This document shows positions 17,408-27,109 of a stretch of 33,032 nucleotides of DNA, piece after piece. The position numbers were made by a program, and so were the translations under genes. Source of the stretch: Clostridia bacterium (GTDB lineage: Bacteria > Bacillota > Clostridia > Christensenellales > Aristaeellaceae); assembly GCA_017469265.1 (NCBI GenBank), contig JAFUGS010000091.1, forward strand, positions 1 to 33,032. Reading direction: 5' to 3'. Within the stretch, counting starts at the first letter, position 1; every line of letters starts with the position of its first letter. A model generated the notes under the pieces. The model was not told the DNA's origin, searched no databases, and worked only from the letters and a program-made list of their open reading frames with translations.

Positions 17408-18432
17408 CCCGGGGGGAGCCCGGCGCGCTGCTTCCGGGAGCCGAAGGGGCGGAGGAAAAGGCGGAAGGGCCGGCGGGGCGGGAGTCGCCCCGGGAAGCGG
17501 AGAACGTGGAGCGGGCGCCCCTTCCGGTGAGGGAGAGAAACGGGGACGCGGCCGCCCCGCCGCCGGAGGAGGAGCGCCGGGGGCAGGCGGTGCGCCTGGC
17601 CTGCCGGGTGCTGCTGGCCAACGAGGTGCGGCTGCTGCCGCCGGACCCGGTGGCCCTGGCGGCGCAGATGGGCTTCCTGCTGGTGCCCATGCTGACGGCG
17701 GCCAGGCTGCAGGCGGAGGCGCCCTACGACTTTCTGCGCAAGAGCGTGGGGGAGGAGGCCTGCACCCTGTACCGGAAGGGGCGGTACATCATCGCCTATG
17801 ACGAGACGGTGGCCAGCCCGGAGCGGATCCGCTTTTCCATTTTTCATGAGTTCGGCCACATCCTGATGGACCATTTCCGCCGCTGGGATCCGGAAAGCCT
17901 GCCCCTGGAAGCGAAGCGAGTGCTGGAGGACGAGGCGAACACCTTCGCCCGGAATTTTCTCTGCCCGCCGCCCATCCTGGACTGGGTGCGGGGAGACCCG
18001 GGGGACGGGAAATGGGCGAAGCTTTTCTGCATGAGCGAACGGGCCTGGCGGGCCCGGGTCCGCACCCTGGCGGTGGACCGGCGGTACATCGACCAGGAAA
18101 CGGCGGACGCGCTGCGGGAGCAGTTCCGGGATTACATGTTCGGACGGCGGTGCCGGGACTGCGGGGCGGTTTTCACGGACGCGGAGCGGCGGGGCCGGTG
18201 CCCGGAATGCGGATGCCGGGCGCTGCGATGGAACCCGCAGATGGAGACGCGGGAGCAGGCCGCGGCGCACCGGCACATCGCCGGCGCCGCGGCGGAGGAT
18301 CTGCGCCCCCGGGTGGGGGAAGGGAAGGACCTGGATCTGACCGGATACTGGAAGCTGACCCGGGCGGAAGCGCGCCGGGGGAAGGACGGGCCGGCGCCGG
18401 CCCTTGCCCCCGGGGCGGAATCCGTGGTATGA
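17404..18432 (+). CDS. ImmA/IrrE-type metallopeptidase with C-terminal zinc ribbon
   Basis: This 342-residue protein carries the DUF955/ImmA domain. The zinc-binding helix is H148-E-F-G-H152, and the third ligand is probably E177 in DEANTFARNFLCP. The first 60 residues are charged, low-complexity sequence. After the peptidase domain (about 60-240) is a rubredoxin-like zinc ribbon (CRDCG ... CPECG, about 252-275), then a disordered tail. ImmA of ICEBs1 cleaves its partner repressor ImmR; the tight overlap with the XRE gene suggests the same relation here. The catalytic HExxH is intact, so activity is plausible. The zinc ribbon could sense metals or bind nucleic acid or protein (inference). Confidence 0.87.
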   Translation: MTRGEPGALLPGAEGAEEKAEGPAGRESPREAENVERAPLPVRERNGDAAAPPPEEERRGQAVRLACRVLLANEVRLLPPDPVALAAQMGFLLVPMLTAARLQAEAPYDFLRKSVGEEACTLYRKGRYIIAYDETVASPERIRFSIFHEFGHILMDHFRRWDPESLPLEAKRVLEDEANTFARNFLCPPPILDWVRGDPGDGKWAKLFCMSERAWRARVRTLAVDRRYIDQETADALREQFRDYMFGRRCRDCGAVFTDAERRGRCPECGCRALRWNPQMETREQAAAHRHIAGAAAEDLRPRVGEGKDLDLTGYWKLTRAEARRGKDGPAPALAPGAESVV

Positions 18433-18463
18433 TGGCTCAAGCAAAGCGAAGGAGGAAACGGAC

Positions 18464-19894
18464 ATGCGGGCAATGGAACGCCGGGAAGCGCGCCTTTTCC
18501 CGGAGCGGAGGGACGCCGCGGCCGGGCCGGCGGGCCGGGAAAACGGCGTCCGGCGGGCGCTGCTTTTCGGGCTGGTCTGCCTGGCGCTGCTGTGGCTGCC
18601 CGGATGGGTGCGGGGGGAGGGGATTTCCCCGCTGCACGTGGTGACCAACACCTACACGGACACGAAGAAGGACAACGGCGCCATCGTCCGCCTGTGGCAG
18701 GTGGAGACGGCGGTGGACACGGTGTCGGAGGAGATCAACGGGATCGCCGCCGCCTGGGCGGAGGAGCGGGGCGCGGATCTGCCGAAGGCCGCGAACAGCA
18801 CCAGCCGGAACAGCCGGCTGGACGTGGAGATCCGGTACAGCCGGACGGGGCACAGCTACCTCAGCTTCCTGGTGCAGGCCCGGACCCAGTACCACCGGGA
18901 GAACACGGATCAGGTTTTCACCACCCGGACCTATGACATGTCCACGGGGGAGCGGCTCCTCCTGCGGGATCTTTTTGACGAGGATCCCCACACCTGGGAA
19001 TATCTGGCGGAGGGGGTGCGGCAGGGGCTGACCGCCTACTGGCCCGACGTGGAGCCGGACCCGGAGAAGCTGGAGGCCCTCTGCGGCCGGGAGGCCCTGG
19101 AGGAGGCGGATTTCACCCTGCACGGGATGAGCCTGGTGCTGCACTATCCGGCGGAGACCCTGTACGAGGGGAAGAAGACCATCATGGCGGTGACCTTCTT
19201 CTATCCCCAGATCCGGGACATGATGACGGAGAACGCGTACCTGGAGACGGACAACCTGAGCTACTACCGAACCTGCGCGCTGACCTTTGACGACGGCCCC
19301 AGCGGCACCAACACCCCGAAGGTGCTCACCAGCCTGATGGAAACCGGGGCCACCGCCACCTTCTTTGTCATCGGGAACCGGGTGTCGGAGTATGACTACC
19401 TGGTGCAGCGGGAGCACGACGAGGGCCACGCGGTGGCCAGCCATAACTGGCACCATGGCAACGTGACGAAATCCTCGGGGGCGGCCCTGCGGGCCATGCC
19501 TGCCAGGGTGAACAAGGCCATGGTGAAGGCCATCGGCATCCCGGTGCGGTACGACCGGGTGCCGGGGGGCCGGTATCCGGCGATGATCAAGGCGAAGGTG
19601 GGCTGGGCCTACATCCAGTGGAGCCTGGACACCTACGACTGGCGGGGGCGGAAGACCAGCGAGGTCATGAGCAAGGTGAAGCGGGCGATCCAGGACGGGG
19701 ACATCATCCTGTGCCACGACATCAAGGAAAATACGCCGGAAACCACCCGGCAGATGGTGCGGTACCTGGAGGAGCAGGGGTACATGCTGCTGACCATCGA
19801 CGAGCTTTTCGCCAAGGATGGGGTCACGCTGGAGCCGGACACGGTGTACTACCGCTGCCAGAACGGCGACACCAGCAAACGGGACGATACATAA
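18464..19894 (+). CDS. Secreted PdaC-like polysaccharide deacetylase
   Basis: This 476-residue exported protein has a signal or anchor helix near 28-50 (RRALLFGLVCLALLWLPGW). A DUF4163/DUF3298-like domain (about 55-260) is followed by a NodB carbohydrate-esterase-4 domain. The metal and catalytic motifs are TFDDGP (D276, D277), SHNWHH (H327, H330/H331), RVPGGRYP and a final LCHD. The two-part layout matches Bacillus PdaC, which de-N-acetylates peptidoglycan and so increases lysozyme resistance. The second motif arginine segment reads RVPGG rather than the common RPPYG. The start at 18464 is set by AAGGAGG (about 18449-18454). It lies 31 bases after the ImmA-like gene and may be read from the same transcript. 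Confidence 0.85.
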   Translation: MRAMERREARLFPERRDAAAGPAGRENGVRRALLFGLVCLALLWLPGWVRGEGISPLHVVTNTYTDTKKDNGAIVRLWQVETAVDTVSEEINGIAAAWAEERGADLPKAANSTSRNSRLDVEIRYSRTGHSYLSFLVQARTQYHRENTDQVFTTRTYDMSTGERLLLRDLFDEDPHTWEYLAEGVRQGLTAYWPDVEPDPEKLEALCGREALEEADFTLHGMSLVLHYPAETLYEGKKTIMAVTFFYPQIRDMMTENAYLETDNLSYYRTCALTFDDGPSGTNTPKVLTSLMETGATATFFVIGNRVSEYDYLVQREHDEGHAVASHNWHHGNVTKSSGAALRAMPARVNKAMVKAIGIPVRYDRVPGGRYPAMIKAKVGWAYIQWSLDTYDWRGRKTSEVMSKVKRAIQDGDIILCHDIKENTPETTRQMVRYLEEQGYMLLTIDELFAKDGVTLEPDTVYYRCQNGDTSKRDDT

Positions 19895-19912
19895 CATATG
19901 ATGGAAAAATTT

Positions 19913-19940
19913 ACGGGCGGCGAGGAGCCGCCCGTTTTTT
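19913..19940 (+). terminator. Intrinsic terminator after the deacetylase
   Basis: CGGGCGGC (19914-19921) pairs with GCCGCCCG (19927-19934), loop GAGGA, followed by six T residues. It is a strong stop for the XRE-ImmA-deacetylase transcript. Confidence 0.9.
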
Positions 19941-19950
19941 CAGGCAACGG

Positions 19951-20050
19951 GACGCGGGAGACGCCGGGAGCCGGCTGCCGGAAAACGCTGGAAAGTGTCG
20001 GCGCGGAGGGGGCCTGTTTTCCGACGCGGGACGCTGGAGACGCCGGGAGC
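19951..20050. repeat. Imperfect GC-rich direct repeat in an intergenic gap
   Basis: GACGCGGGAGACGCCGGGAG (19951-19970) recurs at 20023-20049 with a 7-base insertion (ACGCTGG), and the flanks (GCCGGAAAACGC, GTCGGAAAGCGG) are also similar. It lies in the 438-base gap between the deacetylase and the symporter, which holds no supported gene. Confidence 0.6.
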
Positions 20051-20191
20051 GGGCCGTCGGAAAGCGGCATCCCGGCGCCGGGCAAACGAAAATGGCCGTC
20101 TGAAAACCCACCGGCGGGCCATGGAGGAAGAACAAAAGGAAAACATTCCGGGGGTTGCCCCGGCGGGGAAAGAAGCGTACAATAAGCGGCG

Positions 20192-20221
20192 TTGAGATGC
20201 TTTCACGCTTTTAGCTATAAA
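20192..20221 (+). promoter_or_regulatory. Candidate promoter for the symporter gene
   Basis: TTGAGA (20192-20197), an 18-bp spacer and TATAAA (20216-20221). It is a weak match, overlapping the hairpin and the start of the AAAAGC repeat array. Confidence 0.4.
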
Positions 20222-20248
20222 AGCATAAAAGCATAAAAGCACGAAAGC
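20207..20248 (+). repeat. Hairpin and AAAAGC tandem repeat upstream of the symporter
   Basis: GCTTTTA (20207-20213) pairs with TAAAAGC (20218-20224). It continues into a short tandem array of ATAAAAGC units, three clear copies and one or two decayed ones. It lies about 90-125 bases before the symporter gene. Confidence 0.65.
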
Positions 20249-20332
20249 AAAAAGGGAACAGCTTCGGCGGGAACGCCGCGGGCGGAGGATCCGCCGGCGG
20301 AGGGCCGGACGGCTTTCCCGGAGAAAGGGAGC

Positions 20333-21907
20333 ATGAACATGGTCATCAAGATTCTGCTGCTGGTGGTGTTCTTCGGCCTGATGATCGGCATCGGGTTTTA
20401 CTGCCGGAAGAACGCGACGGACGTGAAGGGCTTTGTGCTGGGTGGCCGCAGCGTCGGCCCCTGGCTGACGGCGTTCGCCTACGGCACATCCTATTTTTCC
20501 GCGGTCATTTTCGTGGGCTACGCGGGCCAGTTCGGGTGGAAATTCGGCATTTCCTCCACCTGGGTGGGCATCGGCAACGCGCTGCTGGGCTCCCTGCTGG
20601 CCTGGGTGGTGCTGGGCCGGCGGACCCGGATCATGACCCAGCACCTGGGCAGCGCCACCATGCCGGACTTTTTCGCCCGGCGCTTCGGCTCCGAGGCCCT
20701 GACGGTGGCGGCCTCCATCGTGATCTTCATTTTCCTGATCCCCTACACCGCCTCCCTGTACAACGGGCTGAGCAGGCTGTTTGAGATGGCCTTCGGCATT
20801 CCCTACTTCTGGTGCGTGCTGGTCATGAGCGTGCTGACGGCGGTGTACGTCATCGTGGGCGGGTACATGGCCACGGCCATCAATGACTTCATCCAGGGGC
20901 TGATCATGATCGTCGGCATCGTGGCGGTCATCGCCGCGGTGCTGGGGAAGAACGGGGGGTTCCTGGGCTCCCTGAACAGCCTGGCCCAGATCAGCGACGA
21001 GCGGGTGTCGGCGGTGCCGGGCATCTTCAACTCCTTCTTCGGGCCGGATCCCCTGAGCCTGCTGGGGGTGGTGATCCTCACCAGCCTGGGCACCTGGGGC
21101 CTGCCCCAGATGGTGGGCAAATTCTACGCCATCAAGAGCGAGGGCGACATCCATAAGGGCACCATCATCTCCACCCTCTTCGCCACCGTGGTGGCGGGGG
21201 GATGCTACTTCCTGGGCGGCTTCGGCCGGCTGTTCTCCGACGTGATCGGCGTGGCGGAAAACGGGGCGCCGGTGGGCGGCTATGACGCGGTGATTCCCGC
21301 CATGCTCAGCGGCCTGCCGGATCTGCTGATCGCCGTGGTGATCATCCTGGTGCTGTCCGCCAGCATGAGCACCCTGTCCTCCCTGGTGCTGACCTCCTCC
21401 TCCACGGTGACCCTGGATCTGCTGAAGGGGCACGTGATCCGAAAGATGGATGAGAAGCGGCAGCTGCTGATCATGCGGGCGCTGATCGTGGTGTTCATCG
21501 CCATTTCCGCCGTGATCGCCATCGTGCAGGTCAGCTCCCCCGTGGCCTTCATCGCCCAGGCCATGGGCGTCAGCTGGGGCGCCATGGCCGGCGCGTTCCT
21601 GGCCCCGTTCCTCTACGGCCTGTACTGGAAGGGAACCAGCCGCTTCGCCTGCTGGGTCAACATCCTGTTCTCCTGCGTGTTCATGACCATCGACATGCTG
21701 AGCAACCTGGGCATCCTGCAGGTGAACCTGGGGCTGCTGCAGAGCCCCATCAACGCCGGCGCCTTCTGCATGCTGCTGGGGCTGGTGCTGGTGCCCCTGC
21801 TGTCCCTGGTGTCCCCGAAGCCGGACCGGAAGATCGTGGACGATGCCTTCAGCTGCTACGACGTGAAGGTGCTGGTACGCCAGACCAGCGCCCTGGAGGA
21901 TCAGTGA
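20333..21907 (+). CDS. Sodium:solute symporter (SSS family)
   Basis: This 524-residue multi-pass membrane protein has the SSS/PutP-PanF pattern. A short external N terminus is followed by FVLGGRSVGPWLTAFAYGTSYFSA (TM2, with the sodium-site small residues) and the GGYMATAINDFIQG segment in mid-protein. About 13 hydrophobic stretches are seen. The length is normal. It imports a solute with Na+; candidates include proline, pantothenate, acetate or sialic acid, and I cannot choose. The start at 20333 follows GAGAAAGGGAG. It is bounded by terminators at 19913 and 21929, so it is a single-gene unit. It lies next to two ABC importers but not in their transcripts. Confidence 0.9.
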   Translation: MNMVIKILLLVVFFGLMIGIGFYCRKNATDVKGFVLGGRSVGPWLTAFAYGTSYFSAVIFVGYAGQFGWKFGISSTWVGIGNALLGSLLAWVVLGRRTRIMTQHLGSATMPDFFARRFGSEALTVAASIVIFIFLIPYTASLYNGLSRLFEMAFGIPYFWCVLVMSVLTAVYVIVGGYMATAINDFIQGLIMIVGIVAVIAAVLGKNGGFLGSLNSLAQISDERVSAVPGIFNSFFGPDPLSLLGVVILTSLGTWGLPQMVGKFYAIKSEGDIHKGTIISTLFATVVAGGCYFLGGFGRLFSDVIGVAENGAPVGGYDAVIPAMLSGLPDLLIAVVIILVLSASMSTLSSLVLTSSSTVTLDLLKGHVIRKMDEKRQLLIMRALIVVFIAISAVIAIVQVSSPVAFIAQAMGVSWGAMAGAFLAPFLYGLYWKGTSRFACWVNILFSCVFMTIDMLSNLGILQVNLGLLQSPINAGAFCMLLGLVLVPLLSLVSPKPDRKIVDDAFSCYDVKVLVRQTSALEDQ

Positions 21908-21928
21908 TTTTCCTTATTCAATCTGTAT

Positions 21929-21958
21929 GCCGCCGTCCCCGCCGGACGGCGGCTTTTT
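21929..21958 (+). terminator. Intrinsic terminator after the symporter
   Basis: GCCGCCGTCC (21929-21938) pairs perfectly with GGACGGCGGC (21944-21953), loop CCGCC, followed by five T residues. Confidence 0.92.
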
Positions 21959-22082
21959 GGACGGAAAATGAGACGAAAACGCGCCGGCGGAGAATCAGCC
22001 CGGAAGGCATGAAGAAGGGCGGTTCCACCCGCCGCGGGGGAATTTTCCTCCCGCTTTTTCTTAACTTTTTGTAAAAAAGTGG

Positions 22083-22110
22083 TTGATTTTTCCCGGAAAC
22101 GCGGTATAAT
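22083..22110 (+). promoter_or_regulatory. Promoter of ABC operon 1
   Basis: TTGATT (22083-22088), a 16-bp spacer and a perfect TATAAT (22105-22110), about 50 bases upstream of the first substrate-binding gene. Confidence 0.75.
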
Positions 22111-22159
22111 AACCTTGTCAACGGCGAAAGCCGACAAAAAAAGAAAAGAGGTTTTCAGC

Positions 22160-23473
22160 ATGAAGAAAATCGTTTCAATTATCCTGGCCCTGTGCCTGTG
22201 TCTGTCCGTGTTCTCCTTCGCGTCCGCCGAGACGGTGGAGGAGGTCATCGCCCAGGCGGAGACCATGACGCTGGATGAGCTGTTCCAGAAGGCGATTGAG
22301 GAATCCAACGGCAAGCGGTTCGACGCGGTGGGCAACTCCAGCCGCGGCAAGAGCGTGCTGCCCATTTTCGTGGAAGCGCTGCAGAAGATCGATCCCTCCT
22401 ACACCCTGGATTATGAGGGCGGCTGGCAGCAGCCCAAGGAGAACAAGATCTTCGACCAGCTGACCGAGGACATCAACGGCGCGAACCATGTCATGAGCAT
22501 GACGCTGATTCAGGACGGCAACCAGATCCAGAGCAAGATGCTGGATACCGGTCTGCTGCTGAACTTTGTGCCCAAGGACTGGCAGGAGGCCGAGGGCGTG
22601 GCCAAGGAAGGCAACGAGAATCCCCTCGCCCTGCAGACGCTGAACAAGGTCTTCATGTTCAACAACACCGGCGACAAGGTGTATAAGAACATGTGGGATT
22701 TCGTGGCGGAAGGCGAAGCGCCCCTGTTCATGGGCGTCAACTCCGAGCCCGTCGGCAAGAACTTCCTGTACATGATGACCAACGACAAGTACGCCACCAT
22801 CGCCAAGGAAGCCTATGAAGCCTGGGAAGGCAAAAACGAAGAGGATGACGCGCTGATCGAAAGCATGAAGGAAGACGCGGCGGATCTGGGCCTCACCGGC
22901 GACAATGTGCAGTACGGCCTGGCCTGGGTGTATCTGTGGTGCGAGAAGTACAACGAGCAGACCGACGACGGCCCCATCTGCAACACGCTGGTGACCACCT
23001 CCGCCAAGGATCAGGCGGGCCTGCTGGTGTACTCCAAGCTGCGCTCCGTGGAGGAGACGGCGGAATCCTCCCGCAACAACATCACCGTGGCGGCCTATCA
23101 GGATGACTACGTGGGCATCGGCGGCTATGCTTACAAGCACTACCTGATGCTGACCAAGTCCAGCCCCCTGCCCTGGACCAGCTGCGCGCTGATCGCCTAC
23201 ATGACCACGACCCAGGAAGGCTTCGCGGCCTGGGGCAAGGACATGGGCGGCTATGCTCCCGTGCCCGCCTGCATGCAGGATCACAGCAAGGACGGCTATG
23301 AGAAGGACGAGAACGGCAACGTGACGGACAACCTGCTGTATCCGGCCATGAACGACCGCGGCTACGACTGGTGGCTGAACGAGGGCAAGCTGGTGGTCGA
23401 GGAGCCCGCCTACTGCGCCAGCGTCTCCGGCACCATGAGCGACTGGATCGACATGATTGTCAACAACAAGTAA
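22160..23473 (+). CDS. ABC transporter extracellular substrate-binding protein 1
   Basis: This 437-residue exported protein has signal peptide MKKIVSIILALCLCLSVFSF followed by ASA and then E. The cut looks like signal peptidase I (ASA), with no lipobox cysteine, which is unusual for a Gram-positive binding protein. The mature part fits the broad Fbp/Pot-like (type 2 periplasmic-binding) group by context and size. I do not see residues that fix the ligand; iron, polyamine, phosphonate or an organic acid remain possible. The start at 22160 follows AAGAGGT; the frame is open further upstream but covers the promoter. It is the first gene of an operon with a fused permease (23637) and ATPase (25542). 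Confidence 0.82.
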   Translation: MKKIVSIILALCLCLSVFSFASAETVEEVIAQAETMTLDELFQKAIEESNGKRFDAVGNSSRGKSVLPIFVEALQKIDPSYTLDYEGGWQQPKENKIFDQLTEDINGANHVMSMTLIQDGNQIQSKMLDTGLLLNFVPKDWQEAEGVAKEGNENPLALQTLNKVFMFNNTGDKVYKNMWDFVAEGEAPLFMGVNSEPVGKNFLYMMTNDKYATIAKEAYEAWEGKNEEDDALIESMKEDAADLGLTGDNVQYGLAWVYLWCEKYNEQTDDGPICNTLVTTSAKDQAGLLVYSKLRSVEETAESSRNNITVAAYQDDYVGIGGYAYKHYLMLTKSSPLPWTSCALIAYMTTTQEGFAAWGKDMGGYAPVPACMQDHSKDGYEKDENGNVTDNLLYPAMNDRGYDWWLNEGKLVVEEPAYCASVSGTMSDWIDMIVNNK

Positions 23474-23502
23474 TTGAACACATTTCCACCGGAACCATCA
23501 GC

Positions 23503-23540
23503 GGGGCGGCGGGTCGGACATAGCCGGCACGCCGCCCCCT
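23503..23540 (+). other. Intra-operon hairpin after substrate-binding gene 1
   Basis: GGGGCGGCG (23503-23511) pairs with CGCCGCCCC (23530-23538), with further pairing inside the loop and a short pyrimidine tail. It lies in the 163-base gap between the binding protein and the permease. It likely protects or partly terminates the transcript so that more binding protein than permease is made. It is a weak intrinsic terminator at best. Confidence 0.6.
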
Positions 23541-23636
23541 TTCCGTTTCGGAAAAAGAGTCCGGCGCGGCGCGCCTTTTTTTCCGCCGGCGGACGCCATC
23601 GCACAAAATGATCCATGAAAGGAAGGGGGAGGAGCA

Positions 23637-25523
23637 ATGACCACCGCGGCAGCCCCCAGGGCCGGCAGTTTCCGCAGAACGTGGAACAGGTTCCGCACCT
23701 ACATTACCAAGCCCCAGAACGCGATTCTGCTGGCGCTGGGCATCATCCTGACCATTACCACGATCTATCCCATGATCACGATCGTCCGGGATACGGTCCG
23801 GATTCATCCCGGCTCCATCGATACCCAGGAGCGGGCGCTGGACAGCCAGACGGAGGTGCTGGGAAGCACCCTGACCACCTATAACTGGAAAAACCTGTTT
23901 ACGGATACCATCACCTCCCGGGTGGGCCGGGAGCGGGTGACGCAGAGCGTGGCCTCCATCTACCTGTGGACGCCGCTGATCAACTCCGTGCTCATCAGCG
24001 TCTTTGCCTGCTTCGGAGCCATCCTCTACGGCGGGGTGTTCGCCTATCTGGTCACCCGAACAAATCTGAAATTTAAGAAATACCTGAGCTCGATTTTCAT
24101 TTTCCCGTACATCATGCCCCAGTGGACGCTGGCCGTCATGTGGCAGAATCTGTTCAACAGCAATGCCGTGACCGGCGGCAATGACGGGCTGTTCGTGGCG
24201 CTGTTCAACGTGTACATGCCGAAGTGGTGGTGCGAGGGGCTGTTCCCGGTTTCCGTGGTGCTGGCCATTCACTACGCGCCCTTCGCCTATATCCTGATCG
24301 GCGGGATCTTCCGGAACATGGACGCCAACCTGGAGGAGGCGGCCACCATCCTGAACACGCCCAAGTGGAAGACTTTCTTCCGGGTTACCCTGCCGCTGGT
24401 CAGGCCCGCCATCCTGAGCACGATTCTGCTGGTGTTCTCCAGCGCCATGGGCTCCTACCCGATTCCCCACTATCTGAAGCTTTCCACCCTGAGCACCCAG
24501 TACGTGGGCATGAGCACGAACCGGGCTGGCCAGGCCAGCATCCTGGCGGTCATCATGATACTGTTCGGGTTCCTGATCATGATCGTGAACCAGCGGACCA
24601 CCTCCGGGCGGAAGAACTTTACCACCGTTACCGGAAAGAGCGGGCAAAGCAGCGTCGTCAACCTCGGCCCGGCGAAATACGTCGTCAGCGCCCTCTTCGT
24701 GCTTCTGACCCTGTTCACGGGCATCCTGCCCATCATCCTCTTCGCCATCGAAACCTTCCTGCCGAACCCCGGGGATTATTCCTTCATCAAATACGGCATC
24801 TCCGGGCATACCACCACCAAATGGTGGCTGACGGCGGAAAACGTGACGGAGAACGGCATGTACGGCCAGAAGGGCATCCTGTATAACCAGGATATCTGGA
24901 ACGCCTTCGCGGGCAGCTTCTTCGTGGCCATCTGCTGCGCGCTGCTGGCGGGCACCATCGGCACCCTGATTGGCTACTGCGTCAGCAAGAACCGGCGCAG
25001 TAAGTGGGCTGCCTATGTCAACAACATGGCCTTCCTGCCCTACCTGATGCCGAGCCTGGCGGTGGGCGTCGCTTTCTTCGTCTTCGGCAGCGGCGTCGGC
25101 ATCTATAACACCTTCCTGCTGCTGATCCTGGCGGGCGTGGTGAAATACATTCCCTTCGCCAGCCGAAGCGCGCTGAACTCCATGATGCAGCTGTCCGGGG
25201 AGATCGAGGAGGCCGCCATCATCCAGGACATCCCCTGGTGGAAGCGCATGACGCAGATCATCATTCCCATCCAGAAGACCTCCATCATCAGCGGTTTCCT
25301 GCTGCCCTTCATGACCTGCCTGCGGGAGCTGACGCTGTTCATGCTGCTGTGCGGCCAGGGGAAGATCATCACGACGATGCTGGGTTACTTCGATGAGATG
25401 GGCCTGTACGCCTTCTCCAGCGGCATCAACCTGATCCTGATCATCCTGATCCTGATCTTTAATACCCTGGTGAACAAGCTGACCGGCGCCAGTATCGACT
25501 CCGGCATTGGCGGCGACTCGTAA
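23637..25523 (+). CDS. ABC transporter fused double permease 1
   Basis: This 628-residue membrane protein is made of two consecutive permease halves, as in FbpB-type importers. Each half carries an EAA loop that docks on the ATPase: NLEEAATILNTPKWKTFFRVTLPLVRP (about residues 225-251) and the second at EIEEAAIIQDIPWWKR near 525. A basic cytoplasmic N terminus precedes TM1, and a long external stretch of about 70 residues follows it. About 12 hydrophobic segments are seen. Start 23637 follows GGGGGAGG. It probably works with binding protein 1 and the ATPase at 25542. Substrate unknown. Confidence 0.88.
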   Translation: MTTAAAPRAGSFRRTWNRFRTYITKPQNAILLALGIILTITTIYPMITIVRDTVRIHPGSIDTQERALDSQTEVLGSTLTTYNWKNLFTDTITSRVGRERVTQSVASIYLWTPLINSVLISVFACFGAILYGGVFAYLVTRTNLKFKKYLSSIFIFPYIMPQWTLAVMWQNLFNSNAVTGGNDGLFVALFNVYMPKWWCEGLFPVSVVLAIHYAPFAYILIGGIFRNMDANLEEAATILNTPKWKTFFRVTLPLVRPAILSTILLVFSSAMGSYPIPHYLKLSTLSTQYVGMSTNRAGQASILAVIMILFGFLIMIVNQRTTSGRKNFTTVTGKSGQSSVVNLGPAKYVVSALFVLLTLFTGILPIILFAIETFLPNPGDYSFIKYGISGHTTTKWWLTAENVTENGMYGQKGILYNQDIWNAFAGSFFVAICCALLAGTIGTLIGYCVSKNRRSKWAAYVNNMAFLPYLMPSLAVGVAFFVFGSGVGIYNTFLLLILAGVVKYIPFASRSALNSMMQLSGEIEEAAIIQDIPWWKRMTQIIIPIQKTSIISGFLLPFMTCLRELTLFMLLCGQGKIITTMLGYFDEMGLYAFSSGINLILIILILIFNTLVNKLTGASIDSGIGGDS

Positions 25524-25541
25524 ACAGAGAGGAAGATGAAA

Positions 25542-26870
<1,329 letters not shown>

Positions 26871-26890
26871 TGCCTTTCAGATCATCCAGG

Positions 26891-26925
26891 CGGTCCGGGA
26901 CGCGTGAAGCTCCCGGACCGTTTTT
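26891..26925 (+). terminator. Intrinsic terminator of ABC operon 1
   Basis: CGGTCCGGGA (26891-26900) pairs perfectly with TCCCGGACCG (26911-26920), followed by five T residues. Confidence 0.92.
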
Positions 26926-27024
26926 CACGCCGCGGAGAAGGGAAGATCCATCGCGCCGGGACACAAACAGCAGCCCAAAGCGGGCGGAGACAGAAAACGA
27001 TTCCTGAAAATCTGATGAAGACGG

Positions 27025-27053
27025 TTGAAATGTTCAGACGCATGTGATAAAAT
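27025..27053 (+). promoter_or_regulatory. Promoter of ABC operon 2
   Basis: TTGAAA (27025-27030), a 17-bp spacer and TAAAAT (27048-27053), about 55 bases before the second substrate-binding gene. Confidence 0.75.
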
Positions 27054-27109
27054 ACCGGTAAATGAACCGGAGCGAACATGCGACCGGAAATAAAAGGAGG
27101 TTTCCGTAT

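Noticed and set aside
20218-20248. Possible CRISPR-like or other spaced array
   Set aside because: The units are 8 bp, contiguous and without spacers, and no cas gene is present; it is a simple tandem repeat.
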